Positions 7,082 to 15,027 are shown, counted from the first letter of the stretch. The stretch: DNA of 37,282 bases from Lapidilactobacillus mulanensis (GCF_003946215.1 NZ_RHOW01000021.1:1-37282); one strand, 5' to 3'. Made by a program: numbers and translations. Notes: generated from the letters alone by a model not told the origin.

Positions 7082-9457
7082 TCAGTCAGAATCAATCGCG
7101 TTCCAAAACAAGCTCAGCGAGTCCTTCAACTCATCCGCATTGCGAACTTGATGCTGCAACTGCCAGTGCGGCGGAAATAGCCGTTGATAACGGCGACTCG
7201 CAAAACGTTGATCGATCAACAAAATTACGCCACGATCAGCCACGTCGCGAATCAATCGCCCGCCTGCCTGCAACACATTATTGAAACCCGGTAGCTGATA
7301 AGCATATTCGAATCCCTGGTGGTTCTTTTCTTGATAGTAGTCGCGCAATAAATTGTTTTCCAAACTCAGTCCTGGTAAACCGACGCTAATGATTGCGACG
7401 CCGATCAATCGATCACTTTTTAAATCGATGCCCTCCGCAAACGCGCCCCCTAAGACGGCAAATCCTACCAGCGTCTCTTGCGGGTGCGTTTGAAAATTGG
7501 CGAGAAATTCTTGGCGACTTTCCTCATTATTCGTACTTTCTTGCTGAATGATTTTTGTGGTTGGATATTTTTGCGCGAATGCCGTCGCTACTTCGGATAA
7601 GTAGGCGTATGAAGGCAGGAAAATCAAGTAATTGCCCATTTTTCCTGTAATCATGGCTTCAAGGGCTTGAACGATTTTCGGGAGGTTATTGGCGCGTTGT
7701 GCGTAGGTTGTCTGGATGTAATTGGTGATCAATAAATGCTGATTTTGCGGTGGGAAAGGCGAGGTCATGCGGTAGAGCAATGAATTCTCGTCGTTGGCGG
7801 CAAGCGTTTCTTGATAATAAGTGAGTGGCGTCAGCGTTGCCGAAAAAAGCACAGTCGCATCGCCTTTGTGTAAACAGTCTTGCAAAAACTTGCTGGGATC
7901 TAAACAACGCAGCGAAATGGTCAGCGTGGGGTTTGTTTTAATGATCGTGCGGTAATTGTCACCATAAAAATCATAAATTTTCAGAAAACTGTTGAATGAG
8001 AAGAAGTAATCTAAGACGGCCTCGTGAACCGGCGTGCCATCGTTCTTGGCAATCCAAGTTCCCAAAGCTTCCAGACCGAGATAAAAGCCGGTGATGAAAT
8101 CTTCGTCGGGTTCTGCGATGACCTGTTCTTCTAAGTTGGGTTCAGGCAACATTTCGGGTAAAATTTTAAAACTATTTTTAATGGGTTTGAGTGCTTTGCG
8201 CAATTCGGCAATGGCGGCGGTTTTTTGGCCGCGAATTTGGCGTTCGATTTGTTTCAACGGGGCTTCGGTTAATTCGGCGCTGTACATTTCTCGCGAGCGG
8301 CTGACTAAGTTGTGTGCTTCGTCGATCAAGAAAACATTGCCGGGTTGCGGATTGGCGAAAAAGCGTTGTAAATAAACTTGCGGATCGAACAAATAATTGT
8401 AATCGCCGATAATGACGTCGGCAAATAAACTGGCGTCCAAACTGAATTCGAACGGATCGATCGTCCATTTTTTGGCGTAAGTTTCAATGGTGGCACGATT
8501 CCATTGATCTTCGTGTTCGAACAGGTCTTTGAGCGCGTCTTTATTGCGATCGTAGTAGCCGTCAGTGTAGGGCGAATGTCCCGCGGCGTAGCCTTCTGGA
8601 ATCGGAAATGAAATTTTATCTTTGGCGGTGATCGTCACACTTTTTAAACGGGCGCCACAATTACGAAGGTCGGTCAATGCAGCTTCGGCGACCATTCGTG
8701 TGCTGGTTTTCGCCGTTAAATAGAAGACCCGTTGCACTTGTTGGTCGGCGAAAGCTTTGATGGTTGGAAAAAGTGTGGCGATCGTTTTCCCGGTGCCAGT
8801 GGGGGCTTCCGTCAATAAAATTTTGTGGGCAGAAATGGTCTTGTAAACGATCCCGGCGAATTGGCGCTGACCTTCACGAAAATCTGCATAGGGAAAAGTG
8901 ACTTTTGTGGCCGCCTCGTTGCGTTTTGATTGCCATTCAGAACGCAAATGTAACCAGAATTCATATTCTTTCAAAACTTTCTGAACGAATGCGGACAATT
9001 CTTCATGAGTACATAATTGTTGTTTCTGAGTGATGATTTCGGTGGTGGTTTGGAAATAAGTGAGTTGAACAGTGACATGATCGACTTTTTCCTGCTCGGC
9101 GAGGATCCAAGCGTAAAATTTAGCCTGTCCCCAATAGCGAGTCAGCGCATCTTGGGTTAAATCGGCGAAGTCGGGTTCGGAAGTTTTAATTTCATCGACG
9201 AGAATTTCGTGCGTGTCGGGATCGATGATGACGCCATCCGCACGCCCGTCGATTTTGAAGTCTTGTTCATCCAACTTCGTTTCGTAGGCGAGGTAGATTT
9301 CCTTTTGATAATCAGGACCGGCTTTTTTCTGTAAGCGGCGGTGGATGCGCGCGCCTTCTAATGCGGTGTGATTGCTGCTGGTTTGCGAAGTTAGGTCGCC
9401 GGATTTCAGCGTGAACTCGATCAATTCGCGAATGCCGATCCGTTGTGGTTTTGTCAT
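7082..9457 (-). CDS. PD-(D/E)XK nuclease fused to DinG/Rad3-type helicase
   Basis: About 791 residues. The first ~170 resemble a Cas4/RecB-type PD-(D/E)XK nuclease: KIDGRADG and, about 18 residues later, VDEIKTS give the D-(D/E)-K triad. The rest is a superfamily 2 XPD/DinG helicase with Walker A APTGTGKT, GDYNYLF, the DEAH box in LIDEAHNL, and C-terminal GGAFAEGIDL and QAGGRLIRD motifs. The usual cluster-binding cysteines are missing: the TAKDKISFPIPEGYAAGHS stretch, just before GYYDR, has none where iron-sulfur relatives carry them. The fused nuclease suggests DNA repair or clearance. I chose the second of two adjacent ATGs because GGGAGGTG then lies at normal distance; the first ATG (9460) is nearly as good. 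Confidence 0.85.
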   Translation of the reverse strand: MTKPQRIGIRELIEFTLKSGDLTSQTSSNHTALEGARIHRRLQKKAGPDYQKEIYLAYETKLDEQDFKIDGRADGVIIDPDTHEILVDEIKTSEPDFADLTQDALTRYWGQAKFYAWILAEQEKVDHVTVQLTYFQTTTEIITQKQQLCTHEELSAFVQKVLKEYEFWLHLRSEWQSKRNEAATKVTFPYADFREGQRQFAGIVYKTISAHKILLTEAPTGTGKTIATLFPTIKAFADQQVQRVFYLTAKTSTRMVAEAALTDLRNCGARLKSVTITAKDKISFPIPEGYAAGHSPYTDGYYDRNKDALKDLFEHEDQWNRATIETYAKKWTIDPFEFSLDASLFADVIIGDYNYLFDPQVYLQRFFANPQPGNVFLIDEAHNLVSRSREMYSAELTEAPLKQIERQIRGQKTAAIAELRKALKPIKNSFKILPEMLPEPNLEEQVIAEPDEDFITGFYLGLEALGTWIAKNDGTPVHEAVLDYFFSFNSFLKIYDFYGDNYRTIIKTNPTLTISLRCLDPSKFLQDCLHKGDATVLFSATLTPLTYYQETLAANDENSLLYRMTSPFPPQNQHLLITNYIQTTYAQRANNLPKIVQALEAMITGKMGNYLIFLPSYAYLSEVATAFAQKYPTTKIIQQESTNNEESRQEFLANFQTHPQETLVGFAVLGGAFAEGIDLKSDRLIGVAIISVGLPGLSLENNLLRDYYQEKNHQGFEYAYQLPGFNNVLQAGGRLIRDVADRGVILLIDQRFASRRYQRLFPPHWQLQHQVRNADELKDSLSLFWNAIDSD

Positions 9458-9560
9458 CATGTCACCTCCCAATGAAAAAATAAACGTATGTTCTTATTAT
9501 AGCTTAAAGTGTTATCGAAGGGAAAATGGTACAGGAATAATCAAAGATCCATAGACTGCT

Positions 9561-9700
9561 TCCGGCCGTTGCTGGTTGGTGGCAGGGACGACTCGGAGTG
9601 GGGACGCCTGCAGGCAATTGAAAACCAAATTGTCTTCCGGCTCGCTTTGAAGCTTTTTCCGAAAGGCGTGGAAAAATCTTCAAAGACGCCCGTGTTGTGG
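9561..9700 (+). repeat. Structured intergenic element, truncated copy E1
   Basis: This copy has the left arm GGCCGTTGCTGGTTGGTGGC, the core start AGTGGGGACGCCTGCAGGCA and the first two hairpins. It stops near GTGTTGTGGG, lacking the third hairpin and the right arm. It is followed 45 bases later by the complete copy E2 with nearly the same sequence. A tandem duplication followed by deletion explains it best. Confidence 0.8.
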
Positions 9701-9745
9701 GTGGCTAAAAATTTATTATTAATCATAACTTATATTGCAAGTTAG

Positions 9746-9956
9746 TTCCGGCCGTTGCTGATTGGTGGCAGGGACAACTCGGAGTGGGGACGCCTGCAGG
9801 CAATTGAAACCCAAATTGTCTTCCGGCTCGCTTTGAAGCTTTTTCCCAAAAACACGGAAAAATCTTCAAAGACGCCCATGTTGTAAATTCGCGAAAACCG
9901 CTCATTAACAACATTAGCACTGTGAGTGTCCCTGCCACCAACCAGCAACGGCCTCA
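9746..9956 (+). repeat. Structured intergenic element, copy E2
   Basis: Arms 9750-9776 and 9927-9953 pair at 26 of 27 positions. The core has AGTGGGGACGCCTGCAGGCA, hairpin CAATT/AATTG, hairpin CTTTGAAGCTTTTTCC/GGAAAAATCTTCAAAG and hairpin GTTGTAAATTCGCG/CGCTCATTAACAAC. The third hairpin is shared nearly word for word with copies G, J and K, although the arms are different. Confidence 0.88.
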
Positions 9957-10153
9957 ACTTGAATTAGTTTAGAGCCTAACTGGAAATAACTGGGGTTGGT
10001 TTTAAATCTTAAATAGATACTCAAAAATAAAAAAAGTAACGTTCAAATTTTCTGGTCTGATTTGCACATTGGCCTTTCGTTACCAAAAAAATAAAGTTTC
10101 ACTACAAAACCAGTCGCACCACATTAAATTCTACTCAAAGCTGCAGTAGAATA

Positions 10154-10321
10154 GGCAGAATGCGGAAGAAAACAGCGGCTGTTACTGTGAAAATGCTGTT
10201 GGTGACCCGTTTTTGGTCACCTTACAGCATGGGCGATTTCGAGCTTCAAGACAATTTGATTTTCAATTGGCTTGAAACGTCCCCACAGTCTAACAGCCAC
10301 TGTTTTCTGGAGCATTCCGCC
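10154..10321 (-). repeat. Structured intergenic element, copy F (short)
   Basis: Minus orientation. Arms 10154-10184 and 10291-10321 are 31 bases long; the main disruption is the conserved 4x4 mismatch TCCA/TTCC. Only two internal hairpins are seen: CAAGCCAATTGAAAATC-type and ATGCTGTAAGGTGACC/GGTCACCAACAGCAT. At 168 bp it is the shortest complete copy. The interval 9957-10153 has no credible gene. Confidence 0.8.
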
Positions 10322-10400
10322 GAAGGTGGATAGGATTTTATCACTTGTAAATACAAGCCGGTTTTCACAGCTTTTAAATTCAATTTTCCCCGAGCTATGT

Positions 10401-10406
10401 TATGAT
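10401..10406 (+). promoter_or_regulatory. Extended -10 box before the lysine-rich-tail gene
   Basis: TGTTATGAT provides an extended -10 about 32 bases upstream of the ATG. The -35 region (TTCAAT about 17 bases further up) is weak. It lies about 80 bases beyond element F. Confidence 0.4.
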
Positions 10407-10437
10407 TAACTCAGCATAATACAAGGAGAGTCTGATC

Positions 10438-11199
10438 ATGGAATTATCAGTCGAACAATATCAAGCTTATCTTAAAGAAAATGAACCAGAACAGCGCGAA
10501 GTCACTGGCAAATTCGAGTTGGACGCGGCCGGATTTCAACAATTGGCAACGGCGCTGATCACGTCACTGCAAACATTGCTCGATGAAGGCCGCATCGGTT
10601 TTTCTAGCTATGAAATCACCACCGAACCGGCTGCGACTTTCAGCTTGGAAATGAGCCCCGTTAATTTACCGATGGTGGATGCGAAAAAGGTCAATCAATT
10701 CTTCACTGACGAAGCGGCGCCGGTCACGCTGAAAATTTATTTGGTGACGCGCTCAGAATTTATTAACGTTTCGAAGTTGCATATCGATTTCCTAGCCAAT
10801 AGTGATGCGGAAATTTCTGCAGCTCAATTAGCCGAAATGTTAGCTGCGAAATGGGCGTTGATCGAAGAGACGTTTAAGAATCCGCCTGCGCCTAAACCTG
10901 TTGCCGCAACAACAGAGATGGCTAAAAAAGTCGCGGCTAAGAAGAAAACAACCAAAAAAACCACAACGCGTAAAAAGACGACGACCAAGAAAGCCGCCAC
11001 AACCAAGAAAGCCGCCACAACCAAGAAAGCGACGACTAAGAAAACAACCACCAAAAAGACCACTGCTAAAAAGGCAACCACAACTAAAGCTGCTAAGAAA
11101 CCGACAACCACCGCCGCTAAAAAATCTGCAACGAGTGACAAGCCTAAAACGACTCGTAAGCGCGCGACGACAAAGAAAACGACTAAGACGGAGAAATAA
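10438..11199 (+). CDS. Hypothetical protein with histone-H1-like lysine-rich tail
   Basis: A 253-residue protein. Residues 1 to about 150 form a globular mixed alpha/beta region that I do not recognise. From about residue 160 to the end the sequence is almost only Lys, Thr, Ala and Arg in KKTT and KAATTKK repeats, like the DNA- or RNA-binding tails of bacterial H1-like and HU-fusion proteins. An 18-base unit (AAGCCGCCACAACCAAGA) is tandemly repeated in the tail. The start follows AAGGAG. Its stop overlaps the next gene's start as TAATG, so the two are translationally coupled. The tail suggests nucleic-acid or envelope-polymer binding; this is inference from composition alone. Confidence 0.8.
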   Translation: MELSVEQYQAYLKENEPEQREVTGKFELDAAGFQQLATALITSLQTLLDEGRIGFSSYEITTEPAATFSLEMSPVNLPMVDAKKVNQFFTDEAAPVTLKIYLVTRSEFINVSKLHIDFLANSDAEISAAQLAEMLAAKWALIEETFKNPPAPKPVAATTEMAKKVAAKKKTTKKTTTRKKTTTKKAATTKKAATTKKATTKKTTTKKTTAKKATTTKAAKKPTTTAAKKSATSDKPKTTRKRATTKKTTKTEK

Positions 11200-11987
11200 T
11201 GAATCCGAAACCTTGTTTTGAAGTGACGATGCAATTTTTTGTCTATGGCTTAATTGGCTGGCTGTGGGAAACTAGTCTGGCTGCGTTTAAGCGACATAAA
11301 TTTGTCGATACCGGCTTTTTAGTCGGACCGATCACGCCGATTTATGGATTTGCGGTTCTAGCCGTTTTATATTTGTTGCGACCGTGGCAAGATAATATTC
11401 TTTTACTCTTTATTTCAGCGACGATCGTGGTGACCATCCTCGAGTATTTCACGGGCTTACTTTTGGAAAAATTATTTCATACGAAATGGTGGAACTATGA
11501 AAATGTGCCCCTAAATTTGCAGGGACGCGTTGCCTTGCCCATTTCGATTTTTTGGGGGATCTGTTGTGTGTTGATCGTCGAATTTGTCCAACCGAAAGTT
11601 TTGGCATGGGTAGATTGGGCGGGGGTGACCTTTGGCTTGTTGCTGCCAGTCATCTTGATCGCCTTAACGGCCTTCGATTTCGGCTTTACGCTAGCCAACC
11701 TACAATCATTCCGGCAGCGCATGGAGAAACTCAACCTGGCCATCGAGGAAAGCAAGCAAAATTTGGCGACCGATGCCGACGAGCTCAAGCAAAATTTGCA
11801 GCAAAGTTGGGAACAACGTCTGCAGGCCAATCCCAAGTTGGCCGAGCGTTTATCTAACTTGAGTTATGGTCAACGTCGCTTACTGAATAGTTTTCCCAAT
11901 ATGCGGGTGAAAAATGTCACATCCCGTATTGACGAGATCAAGGAATTAGTTAGCGCGCTGAAAGCCGATAGTAAACGCAAGAAATAA
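11199..11987 (+). CDS. CmpB-type putative ABC transporter permease (DUF family PF06541-like)
   Basis: A 262-residue membrane protein. The first ~160 residues hold about four hydrophobic segments, starting FFVYGLIGWLWETSL and including VDTGFLVGPITPIYGFAVL and EYFTGLLLEKLFHTKWWNY, which are landmarks of the CmpB-like family. The last ~100 residues are charged and coiled-coil-like (ESKQNLATDADELKQNLQQS) and probably cytoplasmic. The first codon overlaps the previous stop; an internal ATG at MQFFVYG is an alternative. Despite the family name, no ATP-binding subunit is next to it, so transport is unproven. A strong terminator follows. Confidence 0.75.
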   Translation: MNPKPCFEVTMQFFVYGLIGWLWETSLAAFKRHKFVDTGFLVGPITPIYGFAVLAVLYLLRPWQDNILLLFISATIVVTILEYFTGLLLEKLFHTKWWNYENVPLNLQGRVALPISIFWGICCVLIVEFVQPKVLAWVDWAGVTFGLLLPVILIALTAFDFGFTLANLQSFRQRMEKLNLAIEESKQNLATDADELKQNLQQSWEQRLQANPKLAERLSNLSYGQRRLLNSFPNMRVKNVTSRIDEIKELVSALKADSKRKK

Positions 11988-12010
11988 TTTATAAATAGAC
12001 GATAAAAATA

Positions 12011-12071
12011 AACGCCTTCTCGGGTGAACGGACGAAGAAATAAAGTCCGCTTACTCGAAAAGGCGTTTTTT
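12011..12071 (+). terminator. Strong rho-independent terminator
   Basis: AACGCCTT...AAGGCGTT, extended inward by CGGGTGAACGGAC/GTCCGCTTACTCG, forms a long stem with loop GAAGAAATAAA, followed by TTTTTT. It closes the lysine-rich-tail/CmpB operon. Confidence 0.88.
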
Positions 12072-12092
12072 CTAGCTAGTGAATCAGCTCTT

Positions 12093-12121
12093 TGTTGCAC
12101 TTAATTTGACAATTAGTGGGG
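12093..12121. repeat. IS-end-like relic, second copy
   Basis: TGTTGCACTTAATTTGACAA followed by TTAGTGGGG matches the word at 42-68 with few changes, in the same orientation. It marks the left edge of the degraded mobile-element island that runs to about 14225. Confidence 0.4.
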
Positions 12122-12189
12122 AATAAAAGAAGGGAAGCCTATTCCTTATAATAGTTAGCATCTAAACAAACATCACAGGAGGCTTTCCA

Positions 12190-12335
12190 ATGAATCAATT
12201 TACCAAAGAAATTGATATAACACTAGCTTAGAATCAAGATTTAGACCTCATTTTAAATATCACCTAGAAATTGCCGTTAATGAATTACTTCAAAATGAAC
12301 TTTCCGCTTATTCTCAACTATTAACGATGGATTCT
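12190..12335 (+). pseudogene. IS256-family transposase, N-terminal remnant
   Basis: The start MNQFTKEIDITLA, then an in-frame stop, then NQDLDLILNIT and, after a frame change, LEIAVNELLQNELSA, matches the beginning of IS256/mutator-type transposases (typically MNxFT...L..AIxxLLExELxA). The preceding ACAGGAGGCTTTCCA is the kind of ribosome binding site seen in those IS. Only about 45 codons survive, with at least one stop and one frameshift. From here to 12640 I see only broken reading frames. Confidence 0.65.
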
Positions 12336-12644
12336 TGATTTAGATCAAAATTGGTCTGGCACTTTGCTAAATAAATATTATAGTTTTTCAGGAATCAAAT
12401 AAAATCTAATGGTGAGAGCCCATTACATCATAAGACTGCATTACCGAAAAAAGTGTTTGAAGTTTCTTTGATATTCTGGCATCACTTCGACCATTTGCCG
12501 TTATATTATCTAGAATTATGATTAAAAGAGATTTATTGAATTGGAAGAGGGTAATTTATTTTATAATGAATTGAAAAAACATTTACAATTCATCGGATAG
12601 TGATACAGTGATCATGTAAAGAAAACGCTATCGGAAGAATATTA

Positions 12645-12812
12645 ATGAATGATTTTGAGTTGAATGCCACAGCAGATGGAACTAAGAGTGAAGATTCGGA
12701 CATGTTGTTTGATGAGTATGGACTTTTAAAAAAGCAATCAAGAATTGTTGTAGAAATTACAGAACGAAAAACAAATAAAATTATTGGAAAGGTTCAGATC
12801 TTGTTTTACTGA
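12645..12812 (+). CDS. Small ORF, 55 residues, unknown (possible gene fragment)
   Basis: The ORF runs MNDFELNATADGTKSED... to ...KIIGKVQILFY, with GGAAGA a few bases before the ATG. It is acidic at the start and basic later and matches nothing I know. AT-rich base composition and position inside the degraded island make a remnant of a longer phage or plasmid gene as likely as a real small gene. It ends 54 bases before the PH-like gene in the same direction. Confidence 0.3.
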   Translation: MNDFELNATADGTKSEDSDMLFDEYGLLKKQSRIVVEITERKTNKIIGKVQILFY

Positions 12813-12866
12813 TACAATAGGACAATTGATTTTGAGCGATTTTCATTTAAAAACGGAGATGAAAGC

Positions 12867-13454
12867 GTGAATGAAAATGAATTTGTAAGTTTTTTTGAAG
12901 ACGTTAATAAATTATTAGGTGAAGATCCTGATAAAATAAGCGGTGGGTTAAAAGCTGCTGAAAAAGGTGAATCTTCATTGGGATTGCTTAGATTGGTTGT
13001 GGCGAAAACAATAGCCCTAAAAAAAGATGAAGAAGCAATTACTTGTTTTATACCGTTAACGAACTCAAAAAACTCTGGTTTTGGTTCAGCGGGCTATACT
13101 GGGATGTACATTCCAAAGTCGCAAGAATCAAAAAGATATCTCAATGAATTCTCTGATTTAAGAGGAAACCGATTGTTAGTAATTACTACACATCGAATTA
13201 TTTATTTGACAGTCATTGAGTTTTTGGATGATGATAGTCAGTACATTTCTTATGATTTCTCTAATGTGAAGGCAATGAATCTTCAGCCTCGTAAAATAGA
13301 GAAAAGTATAAAAATAACTAGTGAGAATAATTCTTATTTTGTATTAAACATTGCCACTCTTAATGGGCATGTTTATTCTGATATTTTGGCGCCAATTGAT
13401 GTGCAAGCATTACTAAACGCAAGCAAAAAGAATTTAAATCTTGCTCACTTTTAA
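12867..13454 (+). CDS. PH-domain-like (YokE-type) protein of island origin
   Basis: A 195-residue soluble protein starting at a GTG behind ACGGAGATGAAAGC. The region from about residue 100, LLVITTHRIIYLTVIEF...ISYDFSNVKAMN followed by strands to the end, has the pattern of bacterial pleckstrin-homology-like domains (a turn with a short-chain 'vTthRi' motif, then alternating strands). Such proteins are frequent near repressors in prophage immunity modules, but their role is mostly unknown. Codon use is far more AT-rich than flanking genes. It points toward a degraded S24 repressor on the opposite strand. It is intact, unlike its neighbours. Confidence 0.6.
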   Translation: MNENEFVSFFEDVNKLLGEDPDKISGGLKAAEKGESSLGLLRLVVAKTIALKKDEEAITCFIPLTNSKNSGFGSAGYTGMYIPKSQESKRYLNEFSDLRGNRLLVITTHRIIYLTVIEFLDDDSQYISYDFSNVKAMNLQPRKIEKSIKITSENNSYFVLNIATLNGHVYSDILAPIDVQALLNASKKNLNLAHF

Positions 13455-13484
13455 TTACAAGATTTTGATACAAAAGGAGATTCA

Positions 13485-13619
13485 TTGAGTTTCCTCAACA
13501 AGAATACGAATAGAGGCGTTGTTATAGTAACTTCTATTTTTGGTGTGATTGCGGGAAGTATTGGTATAATAATTATTATTAAGCAATTTATAAATTCGAT
13601 TATCCAAGTATTTAAATAA
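13485..13619 (+). CDS. 44-residue single-pass membrane peptide
   Basis: A TTG start eight bases behind AAAGGAG opens MSFLNKNTNRGVVIVTSIFG and continues to a TAA. The peptide has a short polar N-terminus, one hydrophobic helix (about residues 12-32, rich in Ile/Val/Gly) and a short amphipathic C-terminus. It follows the PH-like gene by 30 bases in the same direction. Type I toxins, small phage exclusion proteins and accessory membrane peptides look like this; nothing distinguishes among them. Confidence 0.5.
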   Translation: MSFLNKNTNRGVVIVTSIFGVIAGSIGIIIIIKQFINSIIQVFK

Positions 13620-13696
13620 TCCCATCCACGATTATTCGATTGATATAACTTTCATGATTATTTTCAGTATGGTGACGAGCGATTTGATGTAAAAAA

Positions 13697-14225
13697 TCAC
13701 AGTACTGTCCCAATTACTCGAAATCATCGTCTTCATTGACTTTAATCGGGGTGTATTTTTTTATTTAGTGAGACTAATTCACAACCGTGTCGGTTGATCC
13801 TGATTGTCTTGACAAAGCTTTTTCCACTCAAAGTTGCTACAACCATTTGTCCGTCAAATATATGGTAATACGTTTAACAAAAATGACACTTCCGTCAGGA
13901 TAACGTGGTTCCATAGAGCCGCCGTTAACTCGTAAAGCAAGATCACAGCTATCTGGAATATCTCCGTAAACGATGACTTCTTGGACCACGATCATTCACT
14001 AAAGGTTGGTCATGGTCTTGACCGATTAGAAGTTCCTTTGCAAAGTTAAATGTTGCAATTTGATTTTTTGAGTTCAACTGGTAGATAACAGCAACTGTTT
14101 TATTAACGATTTGTTTATTATTTTGGGATTTTTTTGAGAGTTGAATCCTTGATTATCTTGTTCAAAGCCAAGGATGTATTGGGTAGTTGTTCCAAGCGTC
14201 TTCACAAAATCCGTAGCGTGATCGA
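13697..14225 (-). pseudogene. S24 (CI/LexA-like) phage repressor, degraded
   Basis: Reading the minus strand across several frames gives the end of an HTH region (VKTLGTTTQYILGFEQDN), then IPDSCDLALRVNGGSMEPRY with the catalytic-serine SMEP, then PDGSVIFVKR, then GQMVVATLSGKSFVKTIRI, then RHGCELVSLNKK and a final VNEDDDFE and VIGTVL. These are the ordered landmarks of S24-family repressors that undergo RecA-stimulated self-cleavage. At least three frameshifts interrupt it and the N-terminal DNA-binding part is cut off at the junction just upstream of the DHFR-fold gene. It is direct evidence that the 12.1-14.2 kb island derives from a temperate phage or related element. Confidence 0.82.
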
Positions 14226-14234
14226 GGTGATTTT

Positions 14235-14759
14235 ATGCGTAAAGTTCAATTCTATGGTGCGATTTCTTTAGATGGTTATTTAGCAACGACTGATCATAAT
14301 TTACAGTGGTTGCTTGAAACGGCTGGTGGCGAGTCGGCTAATTCGGAGCAATTTTTCCAGCAGGTCGATACGAGTGTCATGGGGCGAAAAACTTACGAGG
14401 TGAGTAAGCGCCTCGCCGAAACGGATAGCGCGCTTTTTCCCAGCATGACTAATTATGTGCTCTCGCGCACGCGTCATGGCGGTGAAAAAGATGCGCGATA
14501 CTACGACGGATCGCCTGTGCAGTTGGTCCGCGAATTGTTGACGCAATCAGGTGGCAATATCTGGATCGTTGGTGGTGGACAAGTCGTGGCCGATTTGGTG
14601 GCCGCAGATTTGATCGATGAGTGGTGGATCCAGATTGCACCAGTGCTACTCGGATCTGGCATCCAACTTTTCCCCGAGGGCGACTATGCCACTAGACTGG
14701 AATTAGTCGCCGTGTCGAAATATGATCAGCTCGCAGAATTACACCTCCGCAAAAAATAA
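14235..14759 (+). CDS. DHFR/RibD C-terminal-fold reductase
   Basis: A 174-residue protein of the YwjB/YyaP type. MRKVQFYGAISLDGYLA and the glycine-rich GGNIWIVGGGQVVADL are the NADPH-binding and loop motifs of the dihydrofolate-reductase-like fold, and SVMGRKTYEV is the usual central motif. Such proteins are NADPH-dependent reductases, seldom true dihydrofolate reductases; substrate unknown. AGGTG lies seven bases before the ATG, right next to the island junction at about 14225, so its native promoter may have been replaced by island DNA. Confidence 0.82.
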   Translation: MRKVQFYGAISLDGYLATTDHNLQWLLETAGGESANSEQFFQQVDTSVMGRKTYEVSKRLAETDSALFPSMTNYVLSRTRHGGEKDARYYDGSPVQLVRELLTQSGGNIWIVGGGQVVADLVAADLIDEWWIQIAPVLLGSGIQLFPEGDYATRLELVAVSKYDQLAELHLRKK

Positions 14760-14775
14760 CCCAGTCAGATCTAGC

Positions 14776-14812
14776 CGGCGTTTAATTCTTGATCAATTTC
14801 ACGCCGTCTTTT
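14776..14812 (+). terminator. Weak terminator after the DHFR-fold gene
   Basis: CGGCGT and ACGCCG flank a 19-base loop and are followed by TCTTTTTG, 17 bases past the stop codon. The loop is large, so it is weaker than the hairpin at 14849. Confidence 0.45.
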
Positions 14813-14848
14813 TGTAATTGTTTAAGCAAAATCAAAAAATTCATGGTC

Positions 14849-14892
14849 AAAAAACCGCCTCTCAAGTCATTAAACTTGAAGAGCGGTTTTTA
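14849..14892. terminator. Bidirectional terminator hairpin
   Basis: AAAAACCGCCTCTCAAGT and ACTTGAAGAGCGGTTTTT form an ~18-bp stem around CATTAA, with A and T runs on both sides. It can end transcription of the DHFR-fold gene from the left and of the membrane protein gene from the right. Confidence 0.8.
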
Positions 14893-15027
14893 ACATGGGT
14901 GTCACTATTTGGCGGGTCGATCGAGAAACAAATTTGGAGTTGGCTTCTCAACTGTAGGGCAATGATTGCCTACACTATCTATTACGAATCAAACGCGTAA
15001 AACCTGACAATTATTTTTGAATAAACG

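Noticed and set aside
10824-11234. 136-residue hydrophobic, valine/phenylalanine-rich frame on the minus strand
   Set aside because: It is the antisense shadow of the lysine/threonine-rich tail; AAA/ACC-type codons read backwards give Phe, Val and Leu.
12093-14225. Complete prophage or integrative element with attachment sites
   Set aside because: No integrase, no direct repeats at the island borders and no structural genes; only debris plus a few small genes.
14818-15000. 60-residue frame between the DHFR-fold gene and the membrane protein gene
   Set aside because: It reads straight through the bidirectional terminator hairpin at 14849-14892 and lacks a ribosome binding site.
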